Source of the DNA: Lewinellaceae bacterium
GTDB lineage: Bacteria > Bacteroidota > Bacteroidia > Chitinophagales > Saprospiraceae
NCBI GenBank assembly: GCA_020636095.1
Contig: JACJYN010000003.1
Coordinates: 930,001 to 994,000 of the forward strand
Reading direction: 5' to 3'
Length of the DNA: 64,000 nucleotides
The notes beneath the pieces are model-generated. The model did no database searches. It was not told the DNA's origin and worked only from the letters and a program-made list of their open reading frames with translations. The translations under genes were made by a program, and so were the position numbers. How positions within the stretch are numbered: the stretch's first letter is position 1; the number at the start of each line of letters is the position of its first letter. Of this stretch, positions 46,201 through 54,509 are shown piece after piece.

Positions 46201-46758
46201 GAAGAGACTCTCCGTATCTATAACCAGAGACGGATTGCAAAAAAACGGGCTGCTTTGAAAATTGGTATCGGTATGCATACCGGCCAGCTCATCATGGGCG
46301 TTATCGGTGATCAAAACCGCATGGACGCCGCTACGATTGCCGATACGGTGAACATTGCTTCCCGGGTGGAAAACCTCACCAAGTACTATAGCGCTTCTAT
46401 TCTTCTGACTAAAAAAAGTGTGCAATCCCTTCCCAACCCGGAGGCGTTCCACCTCCGGTATCTGGGCAAGGTCAAAGTCAAAGGAAAAGCAAAATCCACC
46501 GGCATTTATGAATGCTACGATAGCGACCCCCCTGAAATATTGGAACTGAAAGTGAAGGGACAAAGTGATTTTGAGGCCGGATTGCAGCACTTCTCAGAAG
46601 GGGCCTTCCCGGAAGCGGCTCTCGCCTTTAAGCACGTCCTGGAAGAAAATGAAAAGGATCAGGTGGCGCGGCATTTCTACGACCGCTCTTCTAAACTGGC
46701 CGAGGAAGGCGTACCGGACAATTGGTCCGGTGTGGAGGAGTTGTTTAGTAAATGGTGA
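43297..46758 (+). CDS. TPR - histidine kinase - receiver - class III cyclase fusion
   Basis: 1153 residues from ATG 43297, which places a signal segment (about 20-40) near the start; ATGs at 43168 and 43216 are alternatives. Periplasmic TPR repeats (about 60-385), a transmembrane helix (about 418-439), HisKA with His477 in NTSHELRTPLN, HATPase (GTGLGLSISKRL), receiver with Asp792 in LLDIMMPRMSG, then a class III cyclase (about 895-1072). Cyclase metal Asp residues are in FFTDIRDYT and YLGDAIMAIF, with the Asn/Arg pair in TVNIASRVE. The usual adenine-binding Lys is Gln (NQYLGD). The chain ends with a short helical tail. It should turn an envelope signal into phosphotransfer and a cyclic nucleotide. 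Its stop is 9 bp from the convergent ligase gene. Confidence 0.9.
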   Translation: MRRITNHNSGSAKIPLKSLARTGVIFFALLMFLFPLAGNSQPETDSLKQLLETALADSARIDILLSLSSSSAQDEALAYGREANQLAEQSGLKGRQALALKNIAVAYYRKGDYIRALEYYKQSIELYRASNDPGGISNILNNIGAIYNAQGDDAKALEYFLEALRYGEEAENELRIGTALLNVGVAYINKPQNYDQGIAALKRAVPAFEKIDYQLGIAVAYSNLGEVFLKKEEPDSALYYLEKSKEIVTDAGDDSWLAFTLNLIGKAYIQAGKYEQAIRTHEKAIQVAERKDSRLELGWATLGLANSYHANGNNALALRTYLKAESIFSEMGVKEGLKDVYKGLADTYESSSDYQDAYRYHQLYSNFKDTLYNVETADKVKNLTLNYELEKKEAEIEQLSIENKLQEAQIQKAQVLRNFFIALAAFILIVAAGIVVQLRITRKSNERKQALDRQTQINQQLQQIDRLKDQFLANTSHELRTPLNGIIGLADSLIDGVAGQLPKKAVDDLGMIASSGKRLAALVNDILDFSKLKDFNIELNRRPADLYALADIVMKINTPLIRGKDLQLLNTVPQELPAVDGDENRLQQILYNLIGNAIKFTESGYIKVDAVEIDGGDTAGGKMIQVSVEDTGIGIPENKLELIFQAFEQGDGSTARSFSGTGLGLSISKRLVELHGGRIWVVSKPGEGSTFFFTLPVSGEKAALPAPSAALSSLSSITVDAVFTEPAVETGVSTAGQDGTIRILMVDDEPINLQVLINHLSDKRYELTQAMNGEEAIRAVADGEKFDLILLDIMMPRMSGYEVCQKIREQYLPSELPIIMVTAKNQVEDLVQGLNLGANDYLAKPFSKAEFQARIKTQLNLHRINVATGKFVPSEFLRSLGRENITDVLLGDHTEQEVTVFFTDIRDYTSLAEQMTPAENFKFVSAFNKRMGPIIRENGGFINQYLGDAIMAIFPGNPADALRAAIQIEETLRIYNQRRIAKKRAALKIGIGMHTGQLIMGVIGDQNRMDAATIADTVNIASRVENLTKYYSASILLTKKSVQSLPNPEAFHLRYLGKVKVKGKAKSTGIYECYDSDPPEILELKVKGQSDFEAGLQHFSEGAFPEAALAFKHVLEENEKDQVARHFYDRSSKLAEEGVPDNWSGVEELFSKW

Positions 46759-46767
46759 AATGGGTAA

Positions 46768-48270
46768 TCACGAAATAACAAAGCCACTCAACGCCTCCGC
46801 AATCTTTCGGTCATTACTCAGCCTGGGCACCTTATTCTGGCCGCCCAGCTTGCCCTGCGTTTTCATATACTCCCGAAAGGCCCCCTGCTTCATGGAGCGG
46901 ATTTTGAGGGGCTGTAGGATGTTGCCGCTGATCAGGTCCTCGTAGTAGATATTTTGCCGGACCATCTCTCGGTCAACTTCAGCAGCGAAGGCGGCAAGGC
47001 CGGCCGGCGCCTGGCCGAACTCGATGAACCATTCGTGATAGGGCGCTCCCCCCTCGGGCGGTTTTACCTGAGGCGCGACGGTAAACTCCACAATGCTCAC
47101 CCCGTGCCGTTTGGCGGCCGCCATCAGGGCTTCCTCCACTTCCTTGCCGATGACGTGCTCTCCGAAGGCGGAAATGAAATGCTTGATGCGCCCGGTGACC
47201 TTCAGCCGGGGCGGGTCCAGGCTGACGAACTCCACCGTGTCGCCCAAATTGTACCCCCACAAGCCGGCGTTGTTGTTAATGATGACGGCGTAGTTGACGC
47301 CTAATTCTACATCCTTGAGCCAGAGACGGGTAGGGTTGTCCTGGTGGATTTCTTCCAGAGGGATGAATTCGAAGAAGATGCCGGAATTGGCGTTGAGCAG
47401 CAGCCCGGGCTCGTCCTGCCGGTCCTGAAAGGCGATGAAGCCCTCGGAGGCCGGGTAAGTCTCTACGCTGTCGATGCGCTGCCCCACCAGTTCCTCCAGC
47501 TTGTCGCGGTAGGGTTCGAAGTTGACGCCGCCGTAAACGAAGACGGAGTAATTGGGAAAGAGTTCTTTGACCGTTCTTTTGCCGCTGCGCTCCAACAGGC
47601 GCTCGTAGTACATCTGGACCCAGGGCGGGATGCCGCTGATGAGGCGCATGTCCTGTTTGAGGGTCTCTTCAACAATGGCCTCCACTTTGTCTTCCCACTC
47701 CTCGATGCAGTTGGTGTTGTAGCTGGGCATCTGATTGGTGCGCAGCCAGGAGGGTACCTGATGGTTGACGATGCCGGAGAGGCGCCCGGTGGGGATGCCA
47801 CCTACTTCCTCCAGTTCCGGGCTGCCGGAGAGGAAGATCATCTTGCCGTCCATGAAGCGGCCATTGCCGGTGCGGGCGTAGTAGTTGAACAGCGCGTTGC
47901 GGGCGCTGCCGAAGTGGTTGGGCAGGCTGTCTTTGGTCAGTGGAATGTATTTGACGCCAGAGGTGGTGCCCGAGGTCTTGGCGAAGTATTGGGGGCGCCC
48001 TTTCCACAGTACATCTGATTCGCCCTTTTTGATGCGTTCGATGTAGTTCTTCAGGCCTTCGTAATCGCGGATGGGCGCCTGCTCGCGAAAAGCCTCGTGG
48101 CTGTTGACCTTTTCGAAGCCATGGTCTTTGCCGAAGGCGGTGCGGCGGCCGGTTGCGATGAGGCCGTGGAATACCTTTTCCTGTGCCGCCACGGCATTGG
48201 CTGCCCAGCGGTCGATGTCGCGGGCAATTTTGTTAGCCAGGGGTTTGATTATAAATGACTTAAATCCCAT
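46768..48270 (-). CDS. GH3-type (auxin-responsive promoter family) acyl-adenylating enzyme
   Basis: 500 residues of the GH3/PF03321 family, within the ANL-like adenylating enzymes; plant members join amino acids to jasmonate or auxin. Seen: AKTSGTTSGVKYIPLT (phosphate-binding loop), SGIPPWVQMYYERLLE, ETYPASEGFIAFQD, NNAGLWGYNLGDTVEF and KVTGRIKHFISAFGEHV. No signal peptide, so cytosolic. Bacterial relatives have no settled substrate. The family name clashes with glycoside hydrolase GH3 but is unrelated. Start MGFKSFIIKPL is well supported. Confidence 0.88.
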   Translation of the reverse strand: MGFKSFIIKPLANKIARDIDRWAANAVAAQEKVFHGLIATGRRTAFGKDHGFEKVNSHEAFREQAPIRDYEGLKNYIERIKKGESDVLWKGRPQYFAKTSGTTSGVKYIPLTKDSLPNHFGSARNALFNYYARTGNGRFMDGKMIFLSGSPELEEVGGIPTGRLSGIVNHQVPSWLRTNQMPSYNTNCIEEWEDKVEAIVEETLKQDMRLISGIPPWVQMYYERLLERSGKRTVKELFPNYSVFVYGGVNFEPYRDKLEELVGQRIDSVETYPASEGFIAFQDRQDEPGLLLNANSGIFFEFIPLEEIHQDNPTRLWLKDVELGVNYAVIINNNAGLWGYNLGDTVEFVSLDPPRLKVTGRIKHFISAFGEHVIGKEVEEALMAAAKRHGVSIVEFTVAPQVKPPEGGAPYHEWFIEFGQAPAGLAAFAAEVDREMVRQNIYYEDLISGNILQPLKIRSMKQGAFREYMKTQGKLGGQNKVPRLSNDRKIAEALSGFVIS

Positions 48271-48366
48271 GTTGACGAGTCGGAAGTTGGAAATCGGAAG
48301 GTGGAAAACAGGAACGCTGAGCTACCCATTTTGCCCTTCCGGCTCATTCTTTTTTTGTTATATCCA

Positions 48367-49050
48367 TTACTCCCTGAGGTCTTCAATATAATACCCGGGA
48401 TACTTCGCCTCGTCAAAAGTGAAGTGGCTGGCGGCGAAGGCCTTGTTGGGGGACAGCTTGTCGATAGACAGCTTGTAGCGGCTGCCGTCTTTGGCGAAGG
48501 CCTCTACGCTGATGACGTCTTTGGTAGCCTTATTGACGTTCATGCGCAGCTTGCTGTAGTCGGCGTTGCGGTCCATCGGCTTGAATTCGATCTGCTGCAC
48601 GGTGCGGCTGCCATCCTTGTACTCATTCGTGAGGTAGTAGACGAAGTCGCCTTTATCGTAGAAGTTGAGCATGGCATCAGGGGATAGAATGGCGCCATCC
48701 ATTTCGCCCTCTTCCGGCATATCGTTGATCTGCACTTCTTTATTATAGGCCATGATCAGCCAGAGCGTACTGCCATCGGAAATGAACGACTGGCTACCCA
48801 TTTCCACCCGGTATTTTTTGCCCTGCTGGGCCAGGCTGCCCTTTTGTGTCTCGGTGGGTTCATCTGCCAGCGTAATGTCGAGGGTAAAGTCGGCGCCCAG
48901 TGATTTATAGCTTAGAAAGCGCTTGCGGATTTCTTCCAGAAGTGCTTTTGCTTTGGGGTCGGATTCTTCGGCAGTGGTCAGCGAACCAGCTTGTGCATAA
49001 GCGCCGGCGGCCAGTACGGATAGCATCAATGCTGCAAATAATTTCTTCAT
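48367..49050 (-). CDS. lolA: LolA-like periplasmic lipoprotein carrier
   Basis: 227 residues from ATG 49050 (MKKLFAALML); an upstream ATG adds 12 residues before the signal peptide. A cleavable signal ends AYA-QA. The LolA/LolB fold pattern is visible: FLSYKSLGADFTLDI, KGSLAQQGKKYRVEMG, SDGSTLWLIMAYNKEVQIND, then LSIDKLSPNKAFAASHFTFD. LolA carries lipoproteins from the inner to the outer membrane. It stands 96 bp downstream of the ligase gene's start side on the same strand (lolA is upstream), so the two may be co-transcribed. Confidence 0.87.
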   Translation of the reverse strand: MKKLFAALMLSVLAAGAYAQAGSLTTAEESDPKAKALLEEIRKRFLSYKSLGADFTLDITLADEPTETQKGSLAQQGKKYRVEMGSQSFISDGSTLWLIMAYNKEVQINDMPEEGEMDGAILSPDAMLNFYDKGDFVYYLTNEYKDGSRTVQQIEFKPMDRNADYSKLRMNVNKATKDVISVEAFAKDGSRYKLSIDKLSPNKAFAASHFTFDEAKYPGYYIEDLRE

Positions 49051-49146
49051 GCTTTTGGTTCTATGTTTTGTATCTGTCCTTAACAACGGTATTGAGACGC
49101 AGATTATTGACTGAGGAACAAAGCAAAGGGGTTAAAGTTTTTTTAA

Positions 49147-49425
49147 AACTGGCAGGATATCGAAGAGGTGTATCGCAAGAGCGGCAGTGATTTCTCCCGC
49201 ACCCGGGCTATGAAGGGCGCTTTTTTGGAACGGGAAAAGGACATGGAAGCTTTCCTGGAAGCTTTTCCGTTGCAACCCGGCCAGCAAGGTATGCTCCTCT
49301 TCCTAAATAGTGAACTTATCGGCATCGACTATGTTTCCCGCGCCGAGGCTTACGCCCACTTGCACGATAAACTGATCAAGAGCCATGCCCTCGAGGCGCT
49401 GGCAGAGAAGGCCCCGGGGCTGTAG
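49147..49425 (+). pseudogene. DUF6569 (ARPP-1-like) gene fragment
   Basis: After a stop at 49144 the frame reads NWQDIEEVYRKSGSDFSRTR, then MKGAF, EAFPLQPGQQGMLLFLNSEL and finally LHDKLIKSHALEALAEK. This corresponds to the final third of DUF6569 proteins (the W..IEE, S.T.AM and PGQ.G signatures). The beginning is missing and no good start exists. A GTG at 49168 could start a short ORF but is not the native one. Relic. Confidence 0.65.
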
Positions 49426-49435
49426 TAGGGTGGAA

Positions 49436-49468
49436 GAAGCCTGGCAAATTTAAGTTGCCAGGCTTCTC
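49436..49468. terminator. bidirectional terminator
   Basis: GAAGCCTGGCAA and TTGCCAGGCTTC form a perfect 12-bp stem around a 7-nt loop, 19 bp beyond the stop of the T9SS gene at 49487 and after the DUF6569 relic. Confidence 0.7.
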
Positions 49469-49486
49469 CTCCAAACAAACTCTAAT

Positions 49487-52387
49487 TTACCGTCCAATCA
49501 CCACTTTCCCGGTACCTATAAGTTTTCCAGCCTCCAGGATCGTGAAGAAATACAGCCCGCCGGGCAGCCCCTCCCTTTGGAAGCCTAGTTTTGAACCCCG
49601 GAATGCTTTCTCCCGGGCCAGCCGCCCCTGTCCATCATAGAGCAGTAACAAGCCCTCCTGAATTTCCACCCCCTTGATCTCAATGGTGCTTTCTTCCCGG
49701 AACGGATTGGGGTAGGCCTCGATCCGGATATTTTCTCCGGCCAGCCCCTCTTCCCGGATATCACTGATGATGAAGTTCTCCCCCAGGGTTACCGAGGTGG
49801 TATTGGTAATAACGGGCGCATTGAAGTCGAAGTAAATACCCGCCTCATTTTTGATGGTGCTGCCCAATGCTGCATCGGGTTGATGGCGAGCGGAGAACTT
49901 CACGAACCCCTGAGAAGCCTCCAGGTTGGTAGTGCTATCGGGCAATAGAATATCGTCGAAGCGGAATTCGAGGATGCCCTCGCCGTAAAGGCGGTAGGTA
50001 TAATCGTGGCTGGCGGCGCCGGGGCGGACACTGCTTACATCGAGTAGCTCCGAGAGGGTGTCGCGGATCACCACGGTAAAGGCAGTATCGGTGCCGGTAT
50101 TCTGAAAGCGGATGAGGTATTCCAGTTCAGTGCCCGGCCGTACGAATTTTTCCTCCCCATACCCCCTGGGGAATACCTGCTTATCATTGGGGTCGTAGGA
50201 GCCGACGTTCTCCTGGCAGTCGATATCGGTGAAAGGGCCGCTGTCGTTGTTAGGGAAGATGGTTACGAAGCCGGGGTTGACGCCGTTGCAGCCTTCCAGG
50301 CTGGCGCTGGCGTAGGGGCTGCCCAGCAAGAGCGGGAATCCCTGTGCCTGCGCCGCCTCCAGCCGGTAGGTAGCGTTGCCGGCGATGGGTAGGCTGACCT
50401 GGCGTGTGCTGCCCGCGCCCAGTTGGAAGGGAGCCTCCATGAGCATGATGTTATCTTCGGTGACAATGTATTGGTGCTGCATTTCCATGTCGGCCCCCAC
50501 GTTCTCGATGAGGAAATTGACAGAATCCCCAACGCATTGCCCGGAAACATTAAGAATAGGGCCTGCCCAGAGGGTATCAAGGCAAGTGCTGTCCGGAAAA
50601 ACATGGGCTTCCGTGCAGTGGGTTTGCCCCAGCTCGGCATCACAGCTCACATCTACCGTAATGTAGAAATTTTCACATTCATTGGGATTCACGATCCCCA
50701 GGCCGAAGGTATAGGTTGGCCCATCTTGCTGGGAAAAGGGTAAGCTGCTGGAAACATAAGACAGGAAGGGGTCGAGCGTAACTTCTACGGAAGCGTCGAT
50801 AGCAGGAGTGGTACCCTGATTACAATACTGAACGGCATAAGTAGAAGAAAAACAACGCCGCAGGAAGTTGGTGGAAATATCCACCGTCATCAGCGGGCAA
50901 CTCACATCCGCCTGAGCTGGAATATCCAACGTTTCACTGCTGAATGGGGAGGGCAGGTCAACAGTGTAGCTATCCGCGCAGGAAGCCCAGTAAATGGAGG
51001 GCGGGGTGATGGTAACCTCATAACTACCCGTATCCAGTTGCTGCATTTCATACCGGCCATCCGAGCCAGAAGTGGCGTAGAAGCTCTGTCCGCTCTTGGT
51101 AGCGGTGATAAGCCAGCCTTCCAGCGGCAGCTCGCCGTTGTTGACGCAGTCTTCGTTTTCATCCAGGAAGACATCCCCTTCCAGGGTACAGGTGTACACA
51201 TAGCCCTCGCTGTTGGCCTTGATCAGCAGCGCGTTCTGGCCATAGGGCCAGCTCACCTCATGCTGTACCCTGCCGGCGATGGCATACCCGCCATCGGAAG
51301 TAGGGATCATCGCTTCATTGAAATTGTTGAGGCCGTAGGGTATCTCCCGGCGCCAAATGATGTTCTCGGCTTCTGCATCCAGTTTGGCCAGGGTGATCAG
51401 GTAATCAAAGCTGTTGAAATTGCGTGGGTAAACGCCCGAAATGACCAACTCACCCTGTGGGCTGAGCTGGATGTCCTGCAAAAGATCAAAGTCTATAAAG
51501 GCAAATTTTTCCCAGAGGAGGTTCCCGGCGGCGTCCAGCTTGAAAATACTGGATTGCTGGCTGGAATTGAAGAAAGCCCGGGATGAAGTGAGGTAGAAAC
51601 TGCCATCGGCGGCTCTAACCGCCCCGGAGGCCTTGTTGCCTTGAGCTATGGGGTACATATCAAAATCCAGCTCATTGCCTTGTTCATCGACCTGTAAAAG
51701 AAATAAGTCGGTGGGGGCGGGAAAGATCGCCGGGTCAAAATTAATTACAGTGCCGGCAATGGCATAACCGCCTGTCGGTAAAGGCATCAATTTGGCAACC
51801 TCGTACGTCAGGGTATCTACGCCATAGGTTTGCCGCCACAGCTCGTTGCCATTGGCATCCGTTTTTACCATAAAAATATCACTGCGGGGAATGCCGCTGG
51901 TTTCGCCAACGGCTAACAGCCCGCCATCGGGCGTCTCAATGACCTGCTTGCCGATGTTGTATTCTATGGAGTCGGCTACACTGGGGTAATCAATGAAAAA
52001 CTCCCGCTGCCAGAGGGTATTGCCGTTGGCGTCGACTTTGGCCAATATCAAGGTGGGGGTGTCGTCAAAACTGGGGGGTTGATGGTGGCCGGTAATGGCA
52101 AAACCTCCGTCGGAAGTGGAGGTGATATCCGTCTTATAACCAAGGTTTAGGCCCGAAAAAACCGTATTCCAAAGCAGATTGCCATCGGCATCAGTGCGTA
52201 ATATGTATGGGGTGCTGCCCGCCCATTGCCCGGTAAGGGCGTAGCCGCCATCCGGCGCTTGCACGACTGCATATCCGGAATTGCCATCTTGATTCCCATA
52301 GTCCCGAATCCATCCTTGAGTGGTTCCGGAAAAAAAAGTGATCAGCGTAATGATCAACGTTAGTAGTAGTCTGGTATTCATATTCAT
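49487..52387 (-). CDS. T9SS surface protein with propeller-like and DUF7619 domains (module A)
   Basis: 966 residues from ATG 52387 (MNMNTRLLLT; the ATG at 52381 is nearly equal). Signal peptide, then about 370 residues of DGGYALTGQW-like units (DGGFAITGHH, DGGLLAVGET, DGGYAIAGRV) that suggest a beta-propeller. Next come an SdrD-B-like segment (GDVFLDENEDCVNNGELPLE), Cys-rich beta domains (RRCFSSTYAVQYCNQGTTPA), the DUF7619 domain (DPNDKQVFPRGYG, RFQNTGTDTAFTV) and a T9SS sorting domain (AYPNPF, GGLYFFTI). A clear paralogue lies at 57104. It diverges from the helical-protein gene at 52542 across a 154-bp shared promoter region. Likely an exposed surface protein of unknown ligand. Confidence 0.87.
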   Translation of the reverse strand: MNMNTRLLLTLIITLITFFSGTTQGWIRDYGNQDGNSGYAVVQAPDGGYALTGQWAGSTPYILRTDADGNLLWNTVFSGLNLGYKTDITSTSDGGFAITGHHQPPSFDDTPTLILAKVDANGNTLWQREFFIDYPSVADSIEYNIGKQVIETPDGGLLAVGETSGIPRSDIFMVKTDANGNELWRQTYGVDTLTYEVAKLMPLPTGGYAIAGTVINFDPAIFPAPTDLFLLQVDEQGNELDFDMYPIAQGNKASGAVRAADGSFYLTSSRAFFNSSQQSSIFKLDAAGNLLWEKFAFIDFDLLQDIQLSPQGELVISGVYPRNFNSFDYLITLAKLDAEAENIIWRREIPYGLNNFNEAMIPTSDGGYAIAGRVQHEVSWPYGQNALLIKANSEGYVYTCTLEGDVFLDENEDCVNNGELPLEGWLITATKSGQSFYATSGSDGRYEMQQLDTGSYEVTITPPSIYWASCADSYTVDLPSPFSSETLDIPAQADVSCPLMTVDISTNFLRRCFSSTYAVQYCNQGTTPAIDASVEVTLDPFLSYVSSSLPFSQQDGPTYTFGLGIVNPNECENFYITVDVSCDAELGQTHCTEAHVFPDSTCLDTLWAGPILNVSGQCVGDSVNFLIENVGADMEMQHQYIVTEDNIMLMEAPFQLGAGSTRQVSLPIAGNATYRLEAAQAQGFPLLLGSPYASASLEGCNGVNPGFVTIFPNNDSGPFTDIDCQENVGSYDPNDKQVFPRGYGEEKFVRPGTELEYLIRFQNTGTDTAFTVVIRDTLSELLDVSSVRPGAASHDYTYRLYGEGILEFRFDDILLPDSTTNLEASQGFVKFSARHQPDAALGSTIKNEAGIYFDFNAPVITNTTSVTLGENFIISDIREEGLAGENIRIEAYPNPFREESTIEIKGVEIQEGLLLLYDGQGRLAREKAFRGSKLGFQREGLPGGLYFFTILEAGKLIGTGKVVIGR

Positions 52388-52541
52388 AGGTGTAATTTGT
52401 TTCGATTCATAGAATAAACTGGTACAATACAAAAATGAACTTTAATTCACAGTGGGGAAAAGACAAATATTAGATTTTATCGGGCTTTTTTTTCTATAAA
52501 TCCTTATTATTGGCTCTTTAAACAGCGATTTATCAAAAAAA

Positions 52542-53933
52542 ATGCAAACCAGTACTTTACTCCAATTGCTTCAGGAAATGTCAGTCTACCGACGCAACCG
52601 ACTGCGCCGGTTCCTGCAGTCGCCCTACCACAACCAGCGGGAGGACGTACTTGCCCTGTTTGAGTATATCGATCAGCACATCGAAGGGGACTGGGCGCCC
52701 TTGTCAAAGGCGCCAGCTTTCCAAAAGGTATACCCCGGCCAGGTTTATGACGAACGGCAGCTGCGCTACCTGATGAGTTTTCTGATGAAAAACTTAGAGC
52801 AATTTTTAATAACCGAGCAGTTAAAAGAGGAAGAAATAGTGGCTCAACGCCTCCTGTTACAGGCCTACCGGGATGCAGCCGGCCCCAAGAGTTTTCAGAA
52901 AGCCTTGCGCCGGGCCCGGCAGTTACAGGAGCAAGCCGAACGGGCGGAGTTTTTCTACCACGACAGATTTGCCATTGAGCGGGAGGAATACCTCTTTCGG
53001 GCCGGCCGCCAACGGGATGCCCCCAGCCAGTTGCCCCGTCTGAACGCAGCCCTGGATGAAGCCTATCTCATCAGCCGCCTGAAGCAGAGCTGCTTACTGT
53101 CGGCCCACCAGGCCGTTTTCCGGGAGGAGGAAGACGGCTCTGGCTTGCTGGCTTTGTTGATGGGGTTTCTGGAAGATAGCACCTTCCTGGACAATCCTTT
53201 GCTGGCAGCTTATTACTATTACCTGAAAGCGGTGGAGAATCCGGTGGAGGTGTTGTATTACCAGGCGCTGAAGGAATTGATCCTGCCGGAGTCCCTGCCG
53301 CCCGAAGAACGCCGGCCGCTTTTCCTGCTGGCCATCAATTATGGTATCCGGCAGTTTAACGACGGGCAGGATGGCTACCTGCAGGAGTTGTTCGAACTGT
53401 ACCGCACCGGCCTGGCCGAGGGGTTGCTTCTGCCGGAAGGCCGCCTCAGCCGGTTTGCTTTCAAAAATATCACCGCTATCGCCCTGCGCCTCCGGCAGTT
53501 TGAATGGACGGAACGCTTCATTGAAGGGTATCAGCAATACCTGCCGCCCCGGCACCGCGAGAATTACGTCCACTACTGCCTCTCCAAGCTCCGCTTCGAG
53601 CAGGGGGGGCTGGGAGAAGCCATGGAGCGCTTGCGGCGGGTGGAGTACGAAGACCTCTTCCTCAACATCGACGCCAAGATCATGCTGATGAAGATTTACT
53701 ATGAACGGCAGGAACATGATGCTCTCGACTCTTTTCTCAAGAGTTTCGAACGTTTCCTCCGCCGCCATAAGGAATTGACCTATCACCGGGAAAATTACTT
53801 CAATATCATCTACTTTACCCGGAAACTGCTGGAGGTAAACCCCTTCGACAAGGAGGCGCGCGCCGCGCTCAGGCAAGAGGTGGAAGGGGCGGCCACCCTG
53901 ACGGAACGGGGATGGTTGCTGGAGCGGGTGTAG
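52542..53933 (+). CDS. helical-repeat cytosolic protein, paralogue of 60593 (module A)
   Basis: 463 residues, starting MQTSTLLQLLQEM, without signal peptide. It is almost wholly alpha-helical and rich in Arg, Glu and Leu, with a conserved start (FLQSPYHNQREDVLALFEYI) and repeated helix pairs that resemble TPR without its consensus. Shared with its paralogue at 60593: LLAINYGIRQFN, ELYRTGLAEGLLL, IYYERQEHDALDSFLKSFE, and LTYHRENYFNIIYFTRKLLE. I recognise no named domain. Because each copy diverges from a large T9SS protein gene, it may regulate or assist that protein's production. Confidence 0.8.
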   Translation: MQTSTLLQLLQEMSVYRRNRLRRFLQSPYHNQREDVLALFEYIDQHIEGDWAPLSKAPAFQKVYPGQVYDERQLRYLMSFLMKNLEQFLITEQLKEEEIVAQRLLLQAYRDAAGPKSFQKALRRARQLQEQAERAEFFYHDRFAIEREEYLFRAGRQRDAPSQLPRLNAALDEAYLISRLKQSCLLSAHQAVFREEEDGSGLLALLMGFLEDSTFLDNPLLAAYYYYLKAVENPVEVLYYQALKELILPESLPPEERRPLFLLAINYGIRQFNDGQDGYLQELFELYRTGLAEGLLLPEGRLSRFAFKNITAIALRLRQFEWTERFIEGYQQYLPPRHRENYVHYCLSKLRFEQGGLGEAMERLRRVEYEDLFLNIDAKIMLMKIYYERQEHDALDSFLKSFERFLRRHKELTYHRENYFNIIYFTRKLLEVNPFDKEARAALRQEVEGAATLTERGWLLERV

Positions 53934-53980
53934 GGGGGGATCGGGGAGCAGTGTATTTTAACGGCTAAAAATTTAAAAAC

Positions 53981-54508
53981 ATGCGCAACGTATTACTCTA
54001 CATCGCCGCCAGCATCGACGGTTACATCGCCCGCACGGACGGCGGTATCGACTGGCTTTCCTCTGTTGAAAAGGAAAACGAAGACTATGGCTACGGCGAG
54101 TTCCTCGACTCGGTAGACACCACCCTGATGGGCCGCAAGACGTATGACGATGTGCGGGGTTTCGGCGGGCCATTCCCGTATCCGGGCCTGAACAACTACG
54201 TCTTCTCCCGGCAGGAGCAAGGGCCGGACAGCAATCCGGTGCAGCACGTCACCGAAAATCCGGCCGCATTTGTAAAAGGGCTGAAGTCTCAGCCTGGCGG
54301 TAACATCTGGCTCATCGGCGGCGGCCAGCTCAATACCCTTCTGCTGAACGCCGGGTTGATCGATGAAATGATCCTTTCCATCATCCCCATCGTGCTGGGG
54401 GAGGGTATTCCGCTCTTCGGCGGGCACCCGAAGGAGACGAAATGGCGGTTAACGAAGCATGAGGTTTTTGATACGGGGCTGGTGCAGGTGAGGTATGTAG
54501 CCGAATAA
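53981..54508 (+). CDS. RibD C-terminal/dihydrofolate reductase-like protein
   Basis: 175 residues of the DHFR-like superfamily (RibD_C, often called YyaP). Motifs: LYIAASIDGYIARTDGGIDW at the start, TTLMGRKTYDDV, NIWLIGGGQLNTLLLNAGLI with the glycine-rich NADPH loop, and SIIPIVLGEGIPLF. It is probably an NADPH-dependent reductase; its substrate is unknown and not necessarily folate or riboflavin. It starts 47 bp after the helical-protein gene and may share its transcript. Confidence 0.9.
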   Translation: MRNVLLYIAASIDGYIARTDGGIDWLSSVEKENEDYGYGEFLDSVDTTLMGRKTYDDVRGFGGPFPYPGLNNYVFSRQEQGPDSNPVQHVTENPAAFVKGLKSQPGGNIWLIGGGQLNTLLLNAGLIDEMILSIIPIVLGEGIPLFGGHPKETKWRLTKHEVFDTGLVQVRYVAE

Positions 54509-54509
54509 C

